A stretch of 33,227 nucleotides of DNA from Erwinia typographi (GTDB lineage: Bacteria; Pseudomonadota; Gammaproteobacteria; Enterobacterales; Enterobacteriaceae): the NCBI RefSeq assembly GCF_000773975.1, contig NZ_JRUQ01000060.1, positions 1 through 33,227 on the forward strand, read 5' to 3'. Shown here in pieces: positions 22,977-32,385 of the stretch. The number at the start of each line of letters is the position of its first letter. Position 1 is the stretch's first letter. Position numbers and translations under genes: made by a program. Below the pieces are notes generated by a model. The model worked only from the letters and a program-made list of their open reading frames with translations. It was not told the origin of the DNA and made no database searches.

Positions 22977-23585
22977 ATGAAAAAGTTAATTATTGCGTCA
23001 ATGGTTTCTGCGCTGATGACCGGTGCACTGTCCGTGCCATCTTATGCGGCAGACCCAACACCGGAGACCACTCCGGTCATCGTTGATGGCGGTAAAATTA
23101 ATTTCACCGGCACAGTGGTGGCGGCACCGTGTGCGGTAGATATTCCGGCGGACGGACAGAATGTTGAGCTGGGCCAGGTCACCACCAGTGCGCTGGCAAC
23201 CAAGGGCGCAGTCAGCAGCTCCAAAGATTTCAGCATCAAACTGGTTGGCTGTGACCTGAGCCATGATGCCACAGACCCGACAAAGGCGGCGAATTATACC
23301 AGCGCCTCCATCATCTTTGACGGCGACACACTGGCTGATGACAACACCACTCTGTCGCTTAAGGCGGACAGCGCCGGTGAAACCACCGCGCAGAACGTGG
23401 GTATTCAGATCCAGAGCAACAACAAAGTCGTGGCCATTGACGGCTCAACCGTTGCCGCAACCCAGGCACTGAGCGCGGATGGCGACTATGAAATTCCGTT
23501 CACCGCCAATTACGTTGCCACGGCAGCCGGCGTGGTGGCCGGCCACGCGAACTCAACCGCAACCTTCAAGGTTTCCTACGAGTAA
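22977..23585 (+). CDS. Major fimbrial subunit (FimA-like pilin)
   Basis: A 202-residue type 1-family pilin. A signal peptide of 24 residues (MKKLIIASMVSALMTG...PSYA) is followed by the pilin domain starting INFTGTVVAAPCAVDI. C52 and C92 (VGCDL) would form the conserved disulfide, and the chain ends FKVSYE with the penultimate aromatic used in donor-strand exchange. AGGA precedes ATG 22977; the frame extends far upstream but only this start has a signal sequence. It is first in a chaperone-usher operon and is separated from the chaperone by a hairpin that would favour higher pilin output. Confidence 0.93.
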   Translation: MKKLIIASMVSALMTGALSVPSYAADPTPETTPVIVDGGKINFTGTVVAAPCAVDIPADGQNVELGQVTTSALATKGAVSSSKDFSIKLVGCDLSHDATDPTKAANYTSASIIFDGDTLADDNTTLSLKADSAGETTAQNVGIQIQSNNKVVAIDGSTVAATQALSADGDYEIPFTANYVATAAGVVAGHANSTATFKVSYE

Positions 23586-23592
23586 TTCCCTG

Positions 23593-23625
23593 CAGGCCTG
23601 CCGGTTATCCGGCAGGCCTGTTTTT
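23593..23625 (+). terminator. Intra-operon hairpin terminator/attenuator after major pilin
   Basis: CAGGCCTGCCGG-TTAT-CCGGCAGGCCTG (12-bp perfect stem) followed by five T, just after the pilin stop. In fimbrial operons such elements reduce transcription into assembly genes and stabilise pilin mRNA. Confidence 0.85.
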
Positions 23626-23653
23626 ATTCTCCAGACAGAGGAAGCGCAGCGCC

Positions 23654-24355
23654 ATGTCCGCTCATTTCTTACGTAATACCGTGTGTGCCCTGGTGATGTC
23701 GGCTGCCGGCCTGATGTCCTGCTCATCCATTGCCGGCGGCATAAGCCTGGCCGGTACCCGCATCGTTTACCCGGCAGGTCAGAAGCAGTCCACCCTGTCA
23801 GTCCGTAACACCTCGGACCAGGTCAGCTTTATGGTGCAGTCCTGGGTGGAACAGGCTGACGGCCGGAAAAGTCAGGATTTTGTCGTTACCCCGCCGCTGT
23901 ACGTCAGCGGACCGGGTAATGAGAACACCCTCCGGATAATGTATACCGGCGCCCCCGCCAGAACCGACAGGGAGACGCTGTATTACCTGAACACCAAGGC
24001 CATCCCTTCCGTCGATAAAAAGAGCATCGAGGGCAAGAATGTCCTGATGCTGGCCGCCATCACCCGCATCAAGCTGTTTGTCCGTCCGGCGGGCCTGACG
24101 CCTGAAGTGGATAAAGCCCCGGACGCGCTGGTGTTTCACCGGGCGGGGGACCGGCTGCAGATTGTCAATCCCACGCCGTATTACCTGACGGTCGTCCAGA
24201 TTAAGGCCGGTGACAGCAAGCTGGCTGACACCATGGTACCCCCGAAGGGCAGCGTGTCGTTACCGCTGAAGGCCGGCGTGAAGGGTCCCGTACTGTACCG
24301 GACAATTAATGACTTCGGTGCGGCAACAGTACAGCATCACGCAGAAATAAAATAA
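23654..24355 (+). CDS. Periplasmic fimbrial chaperone (PapD/FimC family)
   Basis: A 233-residue chaperone with an N-terminal signal peptide (to about residue 28, SSIAG) and two immunoglobulin-like domains. It begins GISLAGTRIVYPAGQKQSTLSVRN; R36 and K140 (ITRIKLFVRP) correspond to the Arg8 and Lys112 that anchor subunit C-termini in PapD. NPTPYYLTVVQI is the hallmark of the second domain. It carries subunits to the usher by donor-strand complementation. GAGGAAGCGCAG upstream provides a ribosome site. It lies between the major pilin and the usher, the standard order. Confidence 0.94.
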   Translation: MSAHFLRNTVCALVMSAAGLMSCSSIAGGISLAGTRIVYPAGQKQSTLSVRNTSDQVSFMVQSWVEQADGRKSQDFVVTPPLYVSGPGNENTLRIMYTGAPARTDRETLYYLNTKAIPSVDKKSIEGKNVLMLAAITRIKLFVRPAGLTPEVDKAPDALVFHRAGDRLQIVNPTPYYLTVVQIKAGDSKLADTMVPPKGSVSLPLKAGVKGPVLYRTINDFGAATVQHHAEIK

Positions 24356-24393
24356 TAAAAACAGAGCAATACAGATTATTTACAGGTGCGCAG

Positions 24394-27021
24394 ATGCCGG
24401 ACAGGGAAAAAACATTATTTACCGGCCCGGGCAGGTCCGGGTCAGGCCACAGGCTGAAACCGTTATGCCGGCTGCTCTTCAGCGTCGGGCTGATGGTGCC
24501 TTTTGCGGGGCAGGCAGAGCTGTATTTTGCGCCGGCGATGGTGGCATCCGACCCCACCATGGTAGCCGACCTCTCCCGTTTTGAAAAAAAAGGGGCTCAG
24601 CTGCCCGGCGATTACCAGGTTGATATTTACGTCAACGGCGCTCAGAAGGTCAGCCGCACGCTCCACTTTGCGGACGCGCTCAGCCACGGGCAGGCGGGGA
24701 CGGATAAAAAACGCCCGGACATTCACGACAGCACGGGCCTGATGGCCTGTCTGACCCGGAAGGACCTTGAGGGGCTGGGCGTCAACGTCCGGGCTTTTCC
24801 GGCCATGGCTGCACTGCCTGACAGCACCTGCGTGTCGCCCGGGAAATATATTCCGGATGCGTTCACCGCGTTTGATTTCCAGAAGATGCGGCTGGATATC
24901 AGCGTGCCGCAGGCGTCCATGCAGAACAGCGCCCGGGGATACATTCCTCCCGAGCAGTGGGATGAAGGTATCAGCGCCGCCCTGCTGAACTACAGCTTCA
25001 GCGGCAACAACAGCAACGGACGCTATGGCAACAGCAGCAGCCACTACCTGAACCTGAACAGCGGCCTGAACCTGGGGGCCTGGCGGGTGCGCGATTACCG
25101 GACGTGGAGTGACTACGACAGCCGGTATTACCGTTACCGGAAATGGCAGCATGTCAAAACCTGGGCGGAGCGCAGCGTCATCCCGCTGCGCAGTGAACTG
25201 GTTATCGGTGAAACCACAACCAGCGGCGATGTTTTTGATTCGCTGGGGTTCCGCGGGGTACAGATGGCGACCGATGACAGCATGTACCCGGACAGCCGGC
25301 GGGGATTTGCGCCGGTGATAAGGGGCACGGCGACCACCAATGCCCGGGTCACCATCCGCCAGAACGGGTATCTGGTGTACCAGTCCAACGTCTCTCCGGG
25401 GGCGTTTGCGATAGATGACCTGTATCCCGTTTACTCCAGCGGCGACCTGGAGGTGAGCGTGGCGGAAGCCGACGGCACGGTGCGGGTGTTCACCGTCCCC
25501 TACTCGTCCCTGCCGGTCCTGCAGCGTGAGGGAAACTTCCGCTACGCGCTGACGGCCGGACGTTACCAGTCTGCCAGCACCCGCTATGAGAACCCGGCCT
25601 TTTTCCAGGGCACCCTGGTGCACGGTGGCGCGCACAACATCACGACCTACGGGGGCGTGCAGGCGGCAGAGCACTATCTGGCCGGCGTCGCGGGCGCCGG
25701 CGTGAATATGGGGCAGGCGGGCGCCCTGTCTGCGGATATCACTCAGGCCAGCAGCACGCTGACCGACGGCACGCACCATGACGGGCAGTCCGTGCGCTTT
25801 CTTTATGCGCGCACGCTGACGGACACCGGGACGACCCTGCAGCTGGCCGGATACCGTTACTCCACGCAGGGATTTCACACGCTGGATGAGACTGCCCTGA
25901 AGGGGATGAAGGGCTGGCTTTACGATACGGACACGGTGGGGCCTGACGGCCGCCCCGTTAAGCAGTCCTACACCAGTTATTACAACCTGTACAACCGCCG
26001 GCGGGAACGCGTTCAGGCCACCGTGTCCCAGCAACTGGGGAAAGCCGGTGCCGTGCACCTTTCGGCCGTCCACCAGACCTACTGGAATAACGTGCCCGCA
26101 AGCACCTCCCTGCAGGCGGGCTTCAGCAGCCAGCTCGGCAGCGTCAGCTACAGCCTGAACTGGAGCCACACCCGTCAGCCCGGCGTGAACGGCACGGACG
26201 ACTCGGTGTTCCTGTCGCTGTCCGTACCGCTCAGCGCCCTGCTGCCGGGCAGCAGGATGTACGCCACGTACAACGTGGGCCGGGACAGCGACGGCGGCCT
26301 CACCCATCAGGCGGGGCTTTCCGGGTCGGCGCTGGAGGGAGACAACCTCAGCTGGAATCTGTCACAGGGCTATTCGCGTAAGGCGGGCTACAGCGGCAAC
26401 CTGAGCACCGATTACCGCGGGGGCTACGGCGACGGAAATCTGGGCTACAGCTACAGCGATGATTACCGGCAGTTCAGCTATGGCGTGTCCGGCGGTGCCC
26501 TGCTGCACCGTGACGGCCTGACGCTGGGGCAGCCGCTGGGTGAAACCAGCGTGCTGATTGCGGCGCCGGGCGTGGCGGGTGCCACGGTGGAAAATGAGCC
26601 GGGGGTACATACCGACTGGCGGGGTTACGCCATTGAGCCGTACGCCTCGGTTTACCATGAGAACCGCGTGGCGCTGGACACCACGTCGCTGGATGACCAT
26701 ACCGACATTGATAACGCGGTCAGCCGCGTGGTGCCGACCCGCGGCGCGGTGGTCAGGGCGGAGTTTAAGGGACACACCGGCAGCCGTCTGGTGATGACGC
26801 TGACTCACAACGGCCAGCCGGTGCCGTTCGGGGCGATGGTGACGGCGGAAGACAGTACGGGGCTGGTCGGTGATGACGGGCAGGTTTACCTGTCGGGCAT
26901 GCCGGCGGAAGGCAGCGTGCGGGCGGACTGGGGGGCAGGCCGGAGCTGCACGTCCCGCTACCGCCTGCCGCCGGGGTATGAGCACCTGCCGGTTATCCGG
27001 CTTATGGGGCAGTGCCGCTGA
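24394..27021 (+). CDS. Outer-membrane fimbrial usher (FimD/PapC family)
   Basis: An 875-residue usher with a signal peptide ending near residue 41 (VPFAGQA, then ELYFAPAMV). The N-terminal chaperone-binding domain (about 42-160) contains a Cys pair (LMACL and STCVS). The 24-strand barrel follows with its plug domain (RGTATTNARVTIRQNGYLVYQSNVSPGAFAIDDL), and two C-terminal domains end with a Cys pair (GRSCTSRY...MGQCR). It secretes and polymerises the pilins. Length is normal for the family and no disruption is seen. It follows the chaperone by 38 bases. Confidence 0.95.
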   Translation: MPDREKTLFTGPGRSGSGHRLKPLCRLLFSVGLMVPFAGQAELYFAPAMVASDPTMVADLSRFEKKGAQLPGDYQVDIYVNGAQKVSRTLHFADALSHGQAGTDKKRPDIHDSTGLMACLTRKDLEGLGVNVRAFPAMAALPDSTCVSPGKYIPDAFTAFDFQKMRLDISVPQASMQNSARGYIPPEQWDEGISAALLNYSFSGNNSNGRYGNSSSHYLNLNSGLNLGAWRVRDYRTWSDYDSRYYRYRKWQHVKTWAERSVIPLRSELVIGETTTSGDVFDSLGFRGVQMATDDSMYPDSRRGFAPVIRGTATTNARVTIRQNGYLVYQSNVSPGAFAIDDLYPVYSSGDLEVSVAEADGTVRVFTVPYSSLPVLQREGNFRYALTAGRYQSASTRYENPAFFQGTLVHGGAHNITTYGGVQAAEHYLAGVAGAGVNMGQAGALSADITQASSTLTDGTHHDGQSVRFLYARTLTDTGTTLQLAGYRYSTQGFHTLDETALKGMKGWLYDTDTVGPDGRPVKQSYTSYYNLYNRRRERVQATVSQQLGKAGAVHLSAVHQTYWNNVPASTSLQAGFSSQLGSVSYSLNWSHTRQPGVNGTDDSVFLSLSVPLSALLPGSRMYATYNVGRDSDGGLTHQAGLSGSALEGDNLSWNLSQGYSRKAGYSGNLSTDYRGGYGDGNLGYSYSDDYRQFSYGVSGGALLHRDGLTLGQPLGETSVLIAAPGVAGATVENEPGVHTDWRGYAIEPYASVYHENRVALDTTSLDDHTDIDNAVSRVVPTRGAVVRAEFKGHTGSRLVMTLTHNGQPVPFGAMVTAEDSTGLVGDDGQVYLSGMPAEGSVRADWGAGRSCTSRYRLPPGYEHLPVIRLMGQCR

Positions 27022-27101
27022 GACCGGCGGCACGATGAAGCGGCGTACGGACGGTACGTCATAACAGTCAGGTAACATCAGTGAACAGGGGAAGAAAAAC
27101 A

Positions 27102-27662
27102 ATGAACATGAAACGCCGCGCAGTCAGTGCGATGGCCTTAACCGTGCTGCTGGCGGCAGGGCTTAACGCCCAGGCTCAGGCGGCAAGTGCAGAGGCCTTC
27201 ATCACCATCAAAGGGAAGGTTCTGTCCAACACCTGCACCCTTGAATCAAAAAACATCAACGTAGCGATGGCGGCAATATCAGATAAGGATATCAGGAAGA
27301 AAGGAGAAACGGCGGCAAAAAGGACGGTGTCGCTCGTACTGAAAGACTGTGGTGGGGCTGTCAGCGCGGTGAAGGTGACGGCGCAGGGGACGGCGGACGA
27401 TGATGATAAGAGTGCGTTTGCAAACCTCTATGGCAATGGAAAAGATGAAACGAAAACCGCGGCCACGGGGCTGGGCATTCATTTTTATGAGACGGACGGG
27501 AACACGCTTTTTAACCCGGACAATCCGGTAACTGAGACCAGTACGCTGACGCCCGATGAGGATAACACGCTGACCTATACCGCCGAGTATGTCGGGACAA
27601 AAGACACGGTGACGGGTGGAAATTTCAGTACGGTCATCAACATGACGCTGGATTATCAGTAA
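27102..27662 (+). CDS. Minor fimbrial subunit
   Basis: A 186-residue pilin-like protein with a signal peptide (MNMKRRAVSAMALTVLLAAG...AQAA, about 28 residues), the start ITIKGKVLSNTCTLES, and Cys45 and Cys83 (LKDCGG) placed for the pilin disulfide. It ends TVINMTLDYQ. AGGGGAAG lies eight bases before ATG 27102; ATG 27108 is possible. It differs from the major pilin and is probably an adaptor or minor shaft subunit next to the tip. Two small hairpins without T-runs follow (near 27669-27684 and 27698-27720). Confidence 0.88.
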   Translation: MNMKRRAVSAMALTVLLAAGLNAQAQAASAEAFITIKGKVLSNTCTLESKNINVAMAAISDKDIRKKGETAAKRTVSLVLKDCGGAVSAVKVTAQGTADDDDKSAFANLYGNGKDETKTAATGLGIHFYETDGNTLFNPDNPVTETSTLTPDEDNTLTYTAEYVGTKDTVTGGNFSTVINMTLDYQ

Positions 27663-27774
27663 CGTTCGCCAGTCAGGATGGCCTGACGGCTTCAGTCGTC
27701 TCCCTTCATAAGGGGGAGACATCCCGGATAAAATAAATTCTATATAATCTGAATTAAGTTAGCAGGAAAAACCA

Positions 27775-28623
27775 GTGCACCACATAATGAACCGAAACAT
27801 TTACTTATTAATGATATTGTTATTTATGGATTCTTTTTCCTGTCGGGCAACAATTACAGTAAATGAAAATGGGAGGCAATATAAAACAGAACCCACGTCA
27901 TTATTGGTGACAGGGGACACAATATCAATGTATATGAAGGAGAATCAAATCACATTTTCAAAATCAGCCGATGCATACACACCAGATATAAGTCATTTTC
28001 ATCTCGTCTGTGCCTCAACGCTGGATGAACTCTCTGTTAAGGTTAACAGTAATTCATCAGAAACTGAAAGCATAATAGATGGAATGATTGTTCGCCCCGG
28101 ACAGCCTTATCAGATATCCAGCACAACTAAGAATGGCTTCTCGTGGGAATTGAAATCCGGTCCTGTAACAATGACTTTAGGGGATAATTTCAGTAAAAAA
28201 GACTTAATAAGTTTTTACTGTGCCGCTGCAACAGATCTGGAGACGGTGAGAATTAGTGGTGCAATGGGAATGCAATTAAATAATAAAAATGGAATTCCTA
28301 TGTTATTATTGCCAGGTGAAATCCGGCTCCCTGATTGCTGGCCTGGCCAGGCATCAAGCGTCAGCTTTCCTGCCACTTTGTATTCATCCGAAACCCCCAG
28401 CGCTTCTCCATCACTTTCTGCGAAAATACTGACAACTGAGGATACCAGTCCGTCCGATGATATTCAGATTACAAATGAGCGGGGAGAAAATCTGTCCGAT
28501 GGCGTCAACATTACCCTTACTCCCGGACAGCGGACGGAGAATAACCTCACGGTCCAGTTCAACTGCAATGAACCTCCGGGGGAACATACCTGGTATGCCC
28601 ATCTGACATTAAATGTCCCTTAA
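27775..28623 (+). CDS. Putative fimbrial tip protein/adhesin (A+T-rich)
   Basis: A 282-residue secreted protein, last in the fimbrial operon. GTG 27775 is favoured by AGGA seven bases upstream; ATG 27787 is the alternative. A hydrophobic signal sequence (NIYLLMILLFMDSFSC) is followed by TITVNENG. Several Cys residues are spread through the chain (FHLVCAS, ISFYCAA, LPDCWP, VQFNCNE). Two halves can be distinguished, about 30-170 and 180-282, each strand-rich, as in two-domain tip adhesins. No known adhesin is recognised. Its base composition and codon choice are clearly more A+T-rich than the usher and pilins before it, which suggests a separately acquired module. The receptor is unknown. Confidence 0.72.
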   Translation: MHHIMNRNIYLLMILLFMDSFSCRATITVNENGRQYKTEPTSLLVTGDTISMYMKENQITFSKSADAYTPDISHFHLVCASTLDELSVKVNSNSSETESIIDGMIVRPGQPYQISSTTKNGFSWELKSGPVTMTLGDNFSKKDLISFYCAAATDLETVRISGAMGMQLNNKNGIPMLLLPGEIRLPDCWPGQASSVSFPATLYSSETPSASPSLSAKILTTEDTSPSDDIQITNERGENLSDGVNITLTPGQRTENNLTVQFNCNEPPGEHTWYAHLTLNVP

Positions 28624-28929
28624 AGAGTGAGCGCCACATGTCGGTCGGTAAAAGATGAGATGGTCTTTGTCGTGGTCAACTAATGTTGGCCACACAACCT
28701 GACTTTTCGTGGAACAGCACTGTTGCCAATATTGTGATGTTCAGTACTGATGTGGTAGAAAAAAATGAACTGCGCCCCAGATTGGACAACTTATGCAGCC
28801 TGAATTAGTCAATATTGCACCGGGCTGTGGGACCCAATTTTTTCCTTTATCCCCAATTGGTTATAATATTCAATATAACCAATAATATCTCGTTAGGTCA
28901 TCCACATTCATCTCATTAAACCGGGCACC
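28624..28929. other. A+T-rich intergenic region with inverted repeat
   Basis: About 300 bases between convergent genes, no ORF. ATTGGTTATA-N8-TATAACCAAT (28856-28883) is a perfect 10-bp inverted repeat, without a T-run to make it a terminator. Confidence 0.55.
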
Positions 28930-29931
28930 TTACGGCAACAGAATCTTAGTCAGCAGAATTTTTTTCATCAGGTACGTCAGCGGAACTGCCAGTATAGCAC
29001 CGATCACTCCCAGTACTGACTGCCAGAACATAAAAGCCAGCAATTGAAGCGTGAGCGTCATATTGAGGCGCCGTCCGAGCACCACCGGCTCCAGAAATGT
29101 ACTCAGTATCAGGTTCAGAATAACAAAAAAAACAGCAACCGACGCAGAGACTGCCGGGCCAAACATAACAGCGCTCTGTATTACCGGAGGGAATGCCGCA
29201 ATGAACGGCCCAAACACAGGCACGTAATTACACACAAACATCAGCACGCCCCAGATAAAAGCCGATTTCAGGCCCAGAAGGTGTGCACCACCCCATATAA
29301 TCACGCCCCCCAGAAGGCTGGTCAGCGTTTTGACCCTGGCATAGACCATCACGCTCTGAATGCCCTCTTCCAGCGGAACGGACATTACCGGGCAGTATTC
29401 AGCGAGGTACCGCCCCCATAACGCCTTAAGCCGGGGTAACTCATAAAGTATGAACAGTAGCATCAGAAATACCACCACCCACCATGAAAGCATTCCGGGG
29501 ATCTGGCTCAGCATAACGCTCAGGGAGCGAAGCAGCTTTCCCGCGTCGATAAACGAAAACAGTTCTTCCGGTGACAACGACATCCCCATCTGAGACAACA
29601 TGTGTGTCAGTAAAGAGAGCCGCCCGGTAAGCAGCGAAGGCAGTTGCCGGCCGAACAGGGCAAGATCCGGGGTCATCGCCGTGAGCCTGAGAACGGTGAC
29701 CACAACAGGCACAAGCAATGCCAGCATTACCAGCATACAGGCTACGCTACGGGGGACGCGACGCTCAGTCAGCTGACTGACCAGCGGTTCCAGCATTACA
29801 GCAAGTATTCCCGCCAACAGGACCTGATTGATAATATGTGCAGCCTGATGCAGGCCCGGAAGAATAACGGCCAGACAGGCAGCGGCGAACAGTATACGGG
29901 GCATCCGCAGACCCGGCTTCAGGCGGCGCAT
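28930..29931 (-). CDS. AI-2E family permease (PerM/TqsA/YdiK-like)
   Basis: A 333-residue inner-membrane protein with about eight hydrophobic segments. Two lie near the N-terminus (ILFAAACLAVILPGLHQA, IINQVLLAGILAVMLEPLV), then SVACMLVMLALLVPVVVTVL. A soluble stretch follows at about 95-150, and then the conserved C-terminal half (LLGGVIIWGGAHLLGLKSAFIWGVLMFVCNYVPVFGPFIAAFPPVI...GRRLNMTLTLQLLAFMFWQSVLGVIGAILAVPLT), diagnostic of the AI-2E transporter family. ATG 29931 is chosen because GGAG lies five bases upstream; longer in-frame starts lack one. The substrate is unknown; family members have been linked to AI-2 export and ion transport. Probably third gene of the hydrolase-pagP operon. Confidence 0.85.
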   Translation of the reverse strand: MRRLKPGLRMPRILFAAACLAVILPGLHQAAHIINQVLLAGILAVMLEPLVSQLTERRVPRSVACMLVMLALLVPVVVTVLRLTAMTPDLALFGRQLPSLLTGRLSLLTHMLSQMGMSLSPEELFSFIDAGKLLRSLSVMLSQIPGMLSWWVVVFLMLLFILYELPRLKALWGRYLAEYCPVMSVPLEEGIQSVMVYARVKTLTSLLGGVIIWGGAHLLGLKSAFIWGVLMFVCNYVPVFGPFIAAFPPVIQSAVMFGPAVSASVAVFFVILNLILSTFLEPVVLGRRLNMTLTLQLLAFMFWQSVLGVIGAILAVPLTYLMKKILLTKILLP

Positions 29932-30085
29932 ATTGTCTCCGTATTCCGGGGGCCGGAGTCCGGCCCATGAACGGGAGACGCCCTGAGCCACGCAGGTTTC
30001 TGTAACATTGGCAAGGTGCGTTCCCCCTTCCGGTTTTGCGAAATCATATTATCCCGCCATCTGAAGCTGAAGCGCTCCGTGTCCG

Positions 30086-30643
30086 CTAAAAACGGAGGCG
30101 GAGCCATGCAAACAATACGTTACCGTTGTTGTACGTGCCCGGTATGTAAGTAAACTGGACGACGGTACGCCTGTAACCGACAGAAAACAGCGGCAGTACG
30201 ACAGGCAGCGGCACGTAATTCGCGAAATCATCGCGGGCCGTAATGCCGGCCGTAAAACCGAGGCCGAGCCGGAAATCACGCGACTGACCGGGGTACCACC
30301 CTTTTTCCCAGCCGTAGCCGGCAACGGGCTGCCATTTATTATGGGAATCCTTGAACACCATCGCATACACCGCACTCCAGTTCCCCGACTCGCTATAGCG
30401 GGAGACGCCGAAACCACCGCCCCAGGGCATTTCGTTATAATTGTCGGTTTTTTCTTTATCGTAGGCAAACCTGGCATGCCAGCTGATGAAAGGCAGGTAC
30501 AGGTCATGGCTCTGCGGCTGCGAAAGGGTCTCTGACAGGTCCGTGGTCAGCCGGTCCCACCCGGAGCTGAAGATATCGTCAGCCACGACAAAGGACGAGA
30601 AAAAACTAAAGCCGATCAGCAGTATGACCGGAATACACCTCAT
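30086..30643 (-). CDS. pagP: PagP lipid A palmitoyltransferase
   Basis: A 185-residue outer-membrane enzyme that moves palmitate from phospholipids to lipid A, lowering TLR4 signalling and raising resistance to cationic peptides. A signal peptide ([21 protein letters not shown]) precedes an eight-strand barrel. H56 in [14 protein letters not shown], and D99-S100 in FKDSHNKW, match the catalytic His33, Asp76 and Ser77 of mature E. coli PagP with identical spacing. The conserved [11 protein letters not shown] and final LRF are present. ATG 30643 follows AAGGTG. It begins ten bases after the upstream hydrolase gene ends, so they form an operon. No PhoP box was seen upstream of that operon. Confidence 0.95.
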   Translation of the reverse strand: MRCIPVILLIGFSFFSSFVVADDIFSSGWDRLTTDLSETLSQPQSHDLYLPFISWHARFAYDKEKTDNYNEMPWGGGFGVSRYSESGNWSAVYAMVFKDSHNKWQPVAGYGWEKGWYPGQSRDFRLGLGFTAGITARDDFANYVPLPVVLPLFSVGYRRTVVQFTYIPGTYNNGNVLFAWLRLRF

Positions 30644-30653
30644 AACTGACACC

Positions 30654-32120
30654 TTATTTAATAGTGCGCCGCGATGACGGCAACGTGATATCTTTATCAA
30701 TCCGCTCCAGAAGATACGGAAAAAAAGGGTCGGAGGTCATCCGCATCAGCGCGTCCATCCCCACAACCAGCACCCCCCGCTCTCCGCGCGAAGCCTGTAT
30801 CCCAAGACTGATGCCATATATGTCACGCGGATGGGGCTCCCGGCCATACAGCGGGTCATTGTCAGGAAACGGCAGGGCAACATGCGACAACGAAAACACA
30901 TCGGCAGGCCAGGGGGTAGCCAGCTTTTCTGTCGTGGGGGCACGGTCCCCCGCGGCAATAGTCTGCGCCTGCGTTTCATCTGAGTCCGGGGACCGGTTGC
31001 TGATCACCGTGGTCGAGAAGTTCCGGGGCGCTGAAGGTAGCAAAAGTCGCAGTGCTGACCGGGAAGCATTTCTGAATAACGGCATGTAGGCCGACGCCTG
31101 GTTCAGGTCAAACAACACGAGTTCGCTGCCGTTAGCCGGGAGTGAGTTATACAGCCCGGTTATCACTGCCCGGGTGCTGACGGTTGAATCCAGCACGGAC
31201 TGAAAAGTCAGGACAGGCGGCAGGCCGCCCAGTTCCTGCCGCCGGGATGCAGTCGCTATCTGTTTCTGAAGCGCCTGTGTCAACAGGAAAGACTGGCGGG
31301 CGGCGTTGACAGGGAATGAATTATATTTGAACGGATTAAATTCCGGCGTGATATTCAGCCATGCAGCCCGTGCAAACGCAGGAAAATAAGCGGGCCAGCC
31401 AGCCACACCGGCAAAGCGTGCAAACCGCGTGACACCAATCATGGGGGATATCAGCACAACACGCTGTGGTCGTTTAAGACTGTGGTCTTCCAGCGAATCC
31501 AGGGCATATTTCATGGCCAGGGCACCACCGTTGGAAAATCCTACGATATGCAGTGGTACCTGCTCCCCGGCAAGATGTCTGGCTTCACGGACAGCCAGAC
31601 GCGTCGCGGCCATCCAGTCCTGCCATGTCACGCTGGTAAGCGCACCGGGAACCGTACCGTGCCCCGGTAAACGTATGCCAATCGCCACATAACCGCGTTC
31701 CCGGTAGCGCTGCGCAATATGCCGCAGGCTGTAGGGCGTATCCGTCAGGCCGTGCAGCAGGACCACCGCGCCTTCGGGCGGGCCAGCTGGCATCATGACG
31801 TAAGTGCGGTTCCAGTCAGTGGGAAACTTACCGGGATACACCCGGCTGGCTGAGTAGTAACGATTCATTGTGCTCTGCTGGGCGGGGGCCAGTCGGTCGG
31901 TAACATTCTCCCTGACATCCCTGAAAATCTGCTCTTCCGTCTGAAGATACGCTTCCCAGCTGGCGTGGTTTAAATCTTCCGCACGCATCTCATCCGGGAC
32001 AAAAGTATGCCAGGGCTGAAGCGCCGGCCCACGCAGCGTCATAACGATGCGGGCGCATAACGCACCGGCCATTAACAGGGCTGCAGCAAGCGCAATCCTC
32101 CTGCACCACAGGATAATCAA
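30654..32120 (-). CDS. Membrane-anchored alpha/beta hydrolase
   Basis: A 488-residue serine hydrolase. One N-terminal membrane anchor (about residues 8-29, [19 protein letters not shown]) would leave the rest in the periplasm. The catalytic core shows HGLTDTPY at 123-130 (oxyanion loop), GFSNGG with nucleophile S196, D311 in SVLDSTVS, and H413 in SLSHVALPF as the likely triad. The family is lipase/lysophospholipase-like by motif, but the substrate is unknown. The start is a TTG at 32120, supported by GGAGG seven bases upstream. It ends ten bases before pagP. A periplasmic lipase-like enzyme beside a phospholipid-using palmitoyltransferase suggests joint outer-membrane lipid work, for example clearing lysophospholipid left by PagP; this is inference. 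Confidence 0.85.
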   Translation of the reverse strand: MIILWCRRIALAAALLMAGALCARIVMTLRGPALQPWHTFVPDEMRAEDLNHASWEAYLQTEEQIFRDVRENVTDRLAPAQQSTMNRYYSASRVYPGKFPTDWNRTYVMMPAGPPEGAVVLLHGLTDTPYSLRHIAQRYRERGYVAIGIRLPGHGTVPGALTSVTWQDWMAATRLAVREARHLAGEQVPLHIVGFSNGGALAMKYALDSLEDHSLKRPQRVVLISPMIGVTRFARFAGVAGWPAYFPAFARAAWLNITPEFNPFKYNSFPVNAARQSFLLTQALQKQIATASRRQELGGLPPVLTFQSVLDSTVSTRAVITGLYNSLPANGSELVLFDLNQASAYMPLFRNASRSALRLLLPSAPRNFSTTVISNRSPDSDETQAQTIAAGDRAPTTEKLATPWPADVFSLSHVALPFPDNDPLYGREPHPRDIYGISLGIQASRGERGVLVVGMDALMRMTSDPFFPYLLERIDKDITLPSSRRTIK

Positions 32121-32385
32121 GCCGGAACCTCCTTTTACCGTTCTGTTGTGTCTCAGAAAGTGAACATCCTGCGGGCATTTCAGCAGGACCTGCTCAACCG
32201 CTGACGGTTGTCACACCATTGTTTAAGGACAGGTACCCTGATGGCAGAGGCCGGCGCCAGAGTCCGGCATTCTCCAGCATCTGCACTGTTCCGTCACAGA
32301 CATAACCTGCGTCCATCTCTTCCTTTCCCTTACCCGTTTTTGGTACCTGGTCTTCCCGCATCTCTGTGCTGCGCAAACCTGTGAC

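Noticed and set aside
24463..26307. 614-codon open frame on minus opposite the usher gene
   Set aside because: It is a G+C-rich shadow frame with His/Arg/Val-heavy low-complexity sequence; the plus-strand usher is clearly the real gene.
32121..32385. PhoP box controlling the hydrolase-pagP operon
   Set aside because: No pair of GTTTA-type half-sites with correct spacing could be found on the minus strand upstream of the operon; only a single half-site-like TGTTTA on the other strand.
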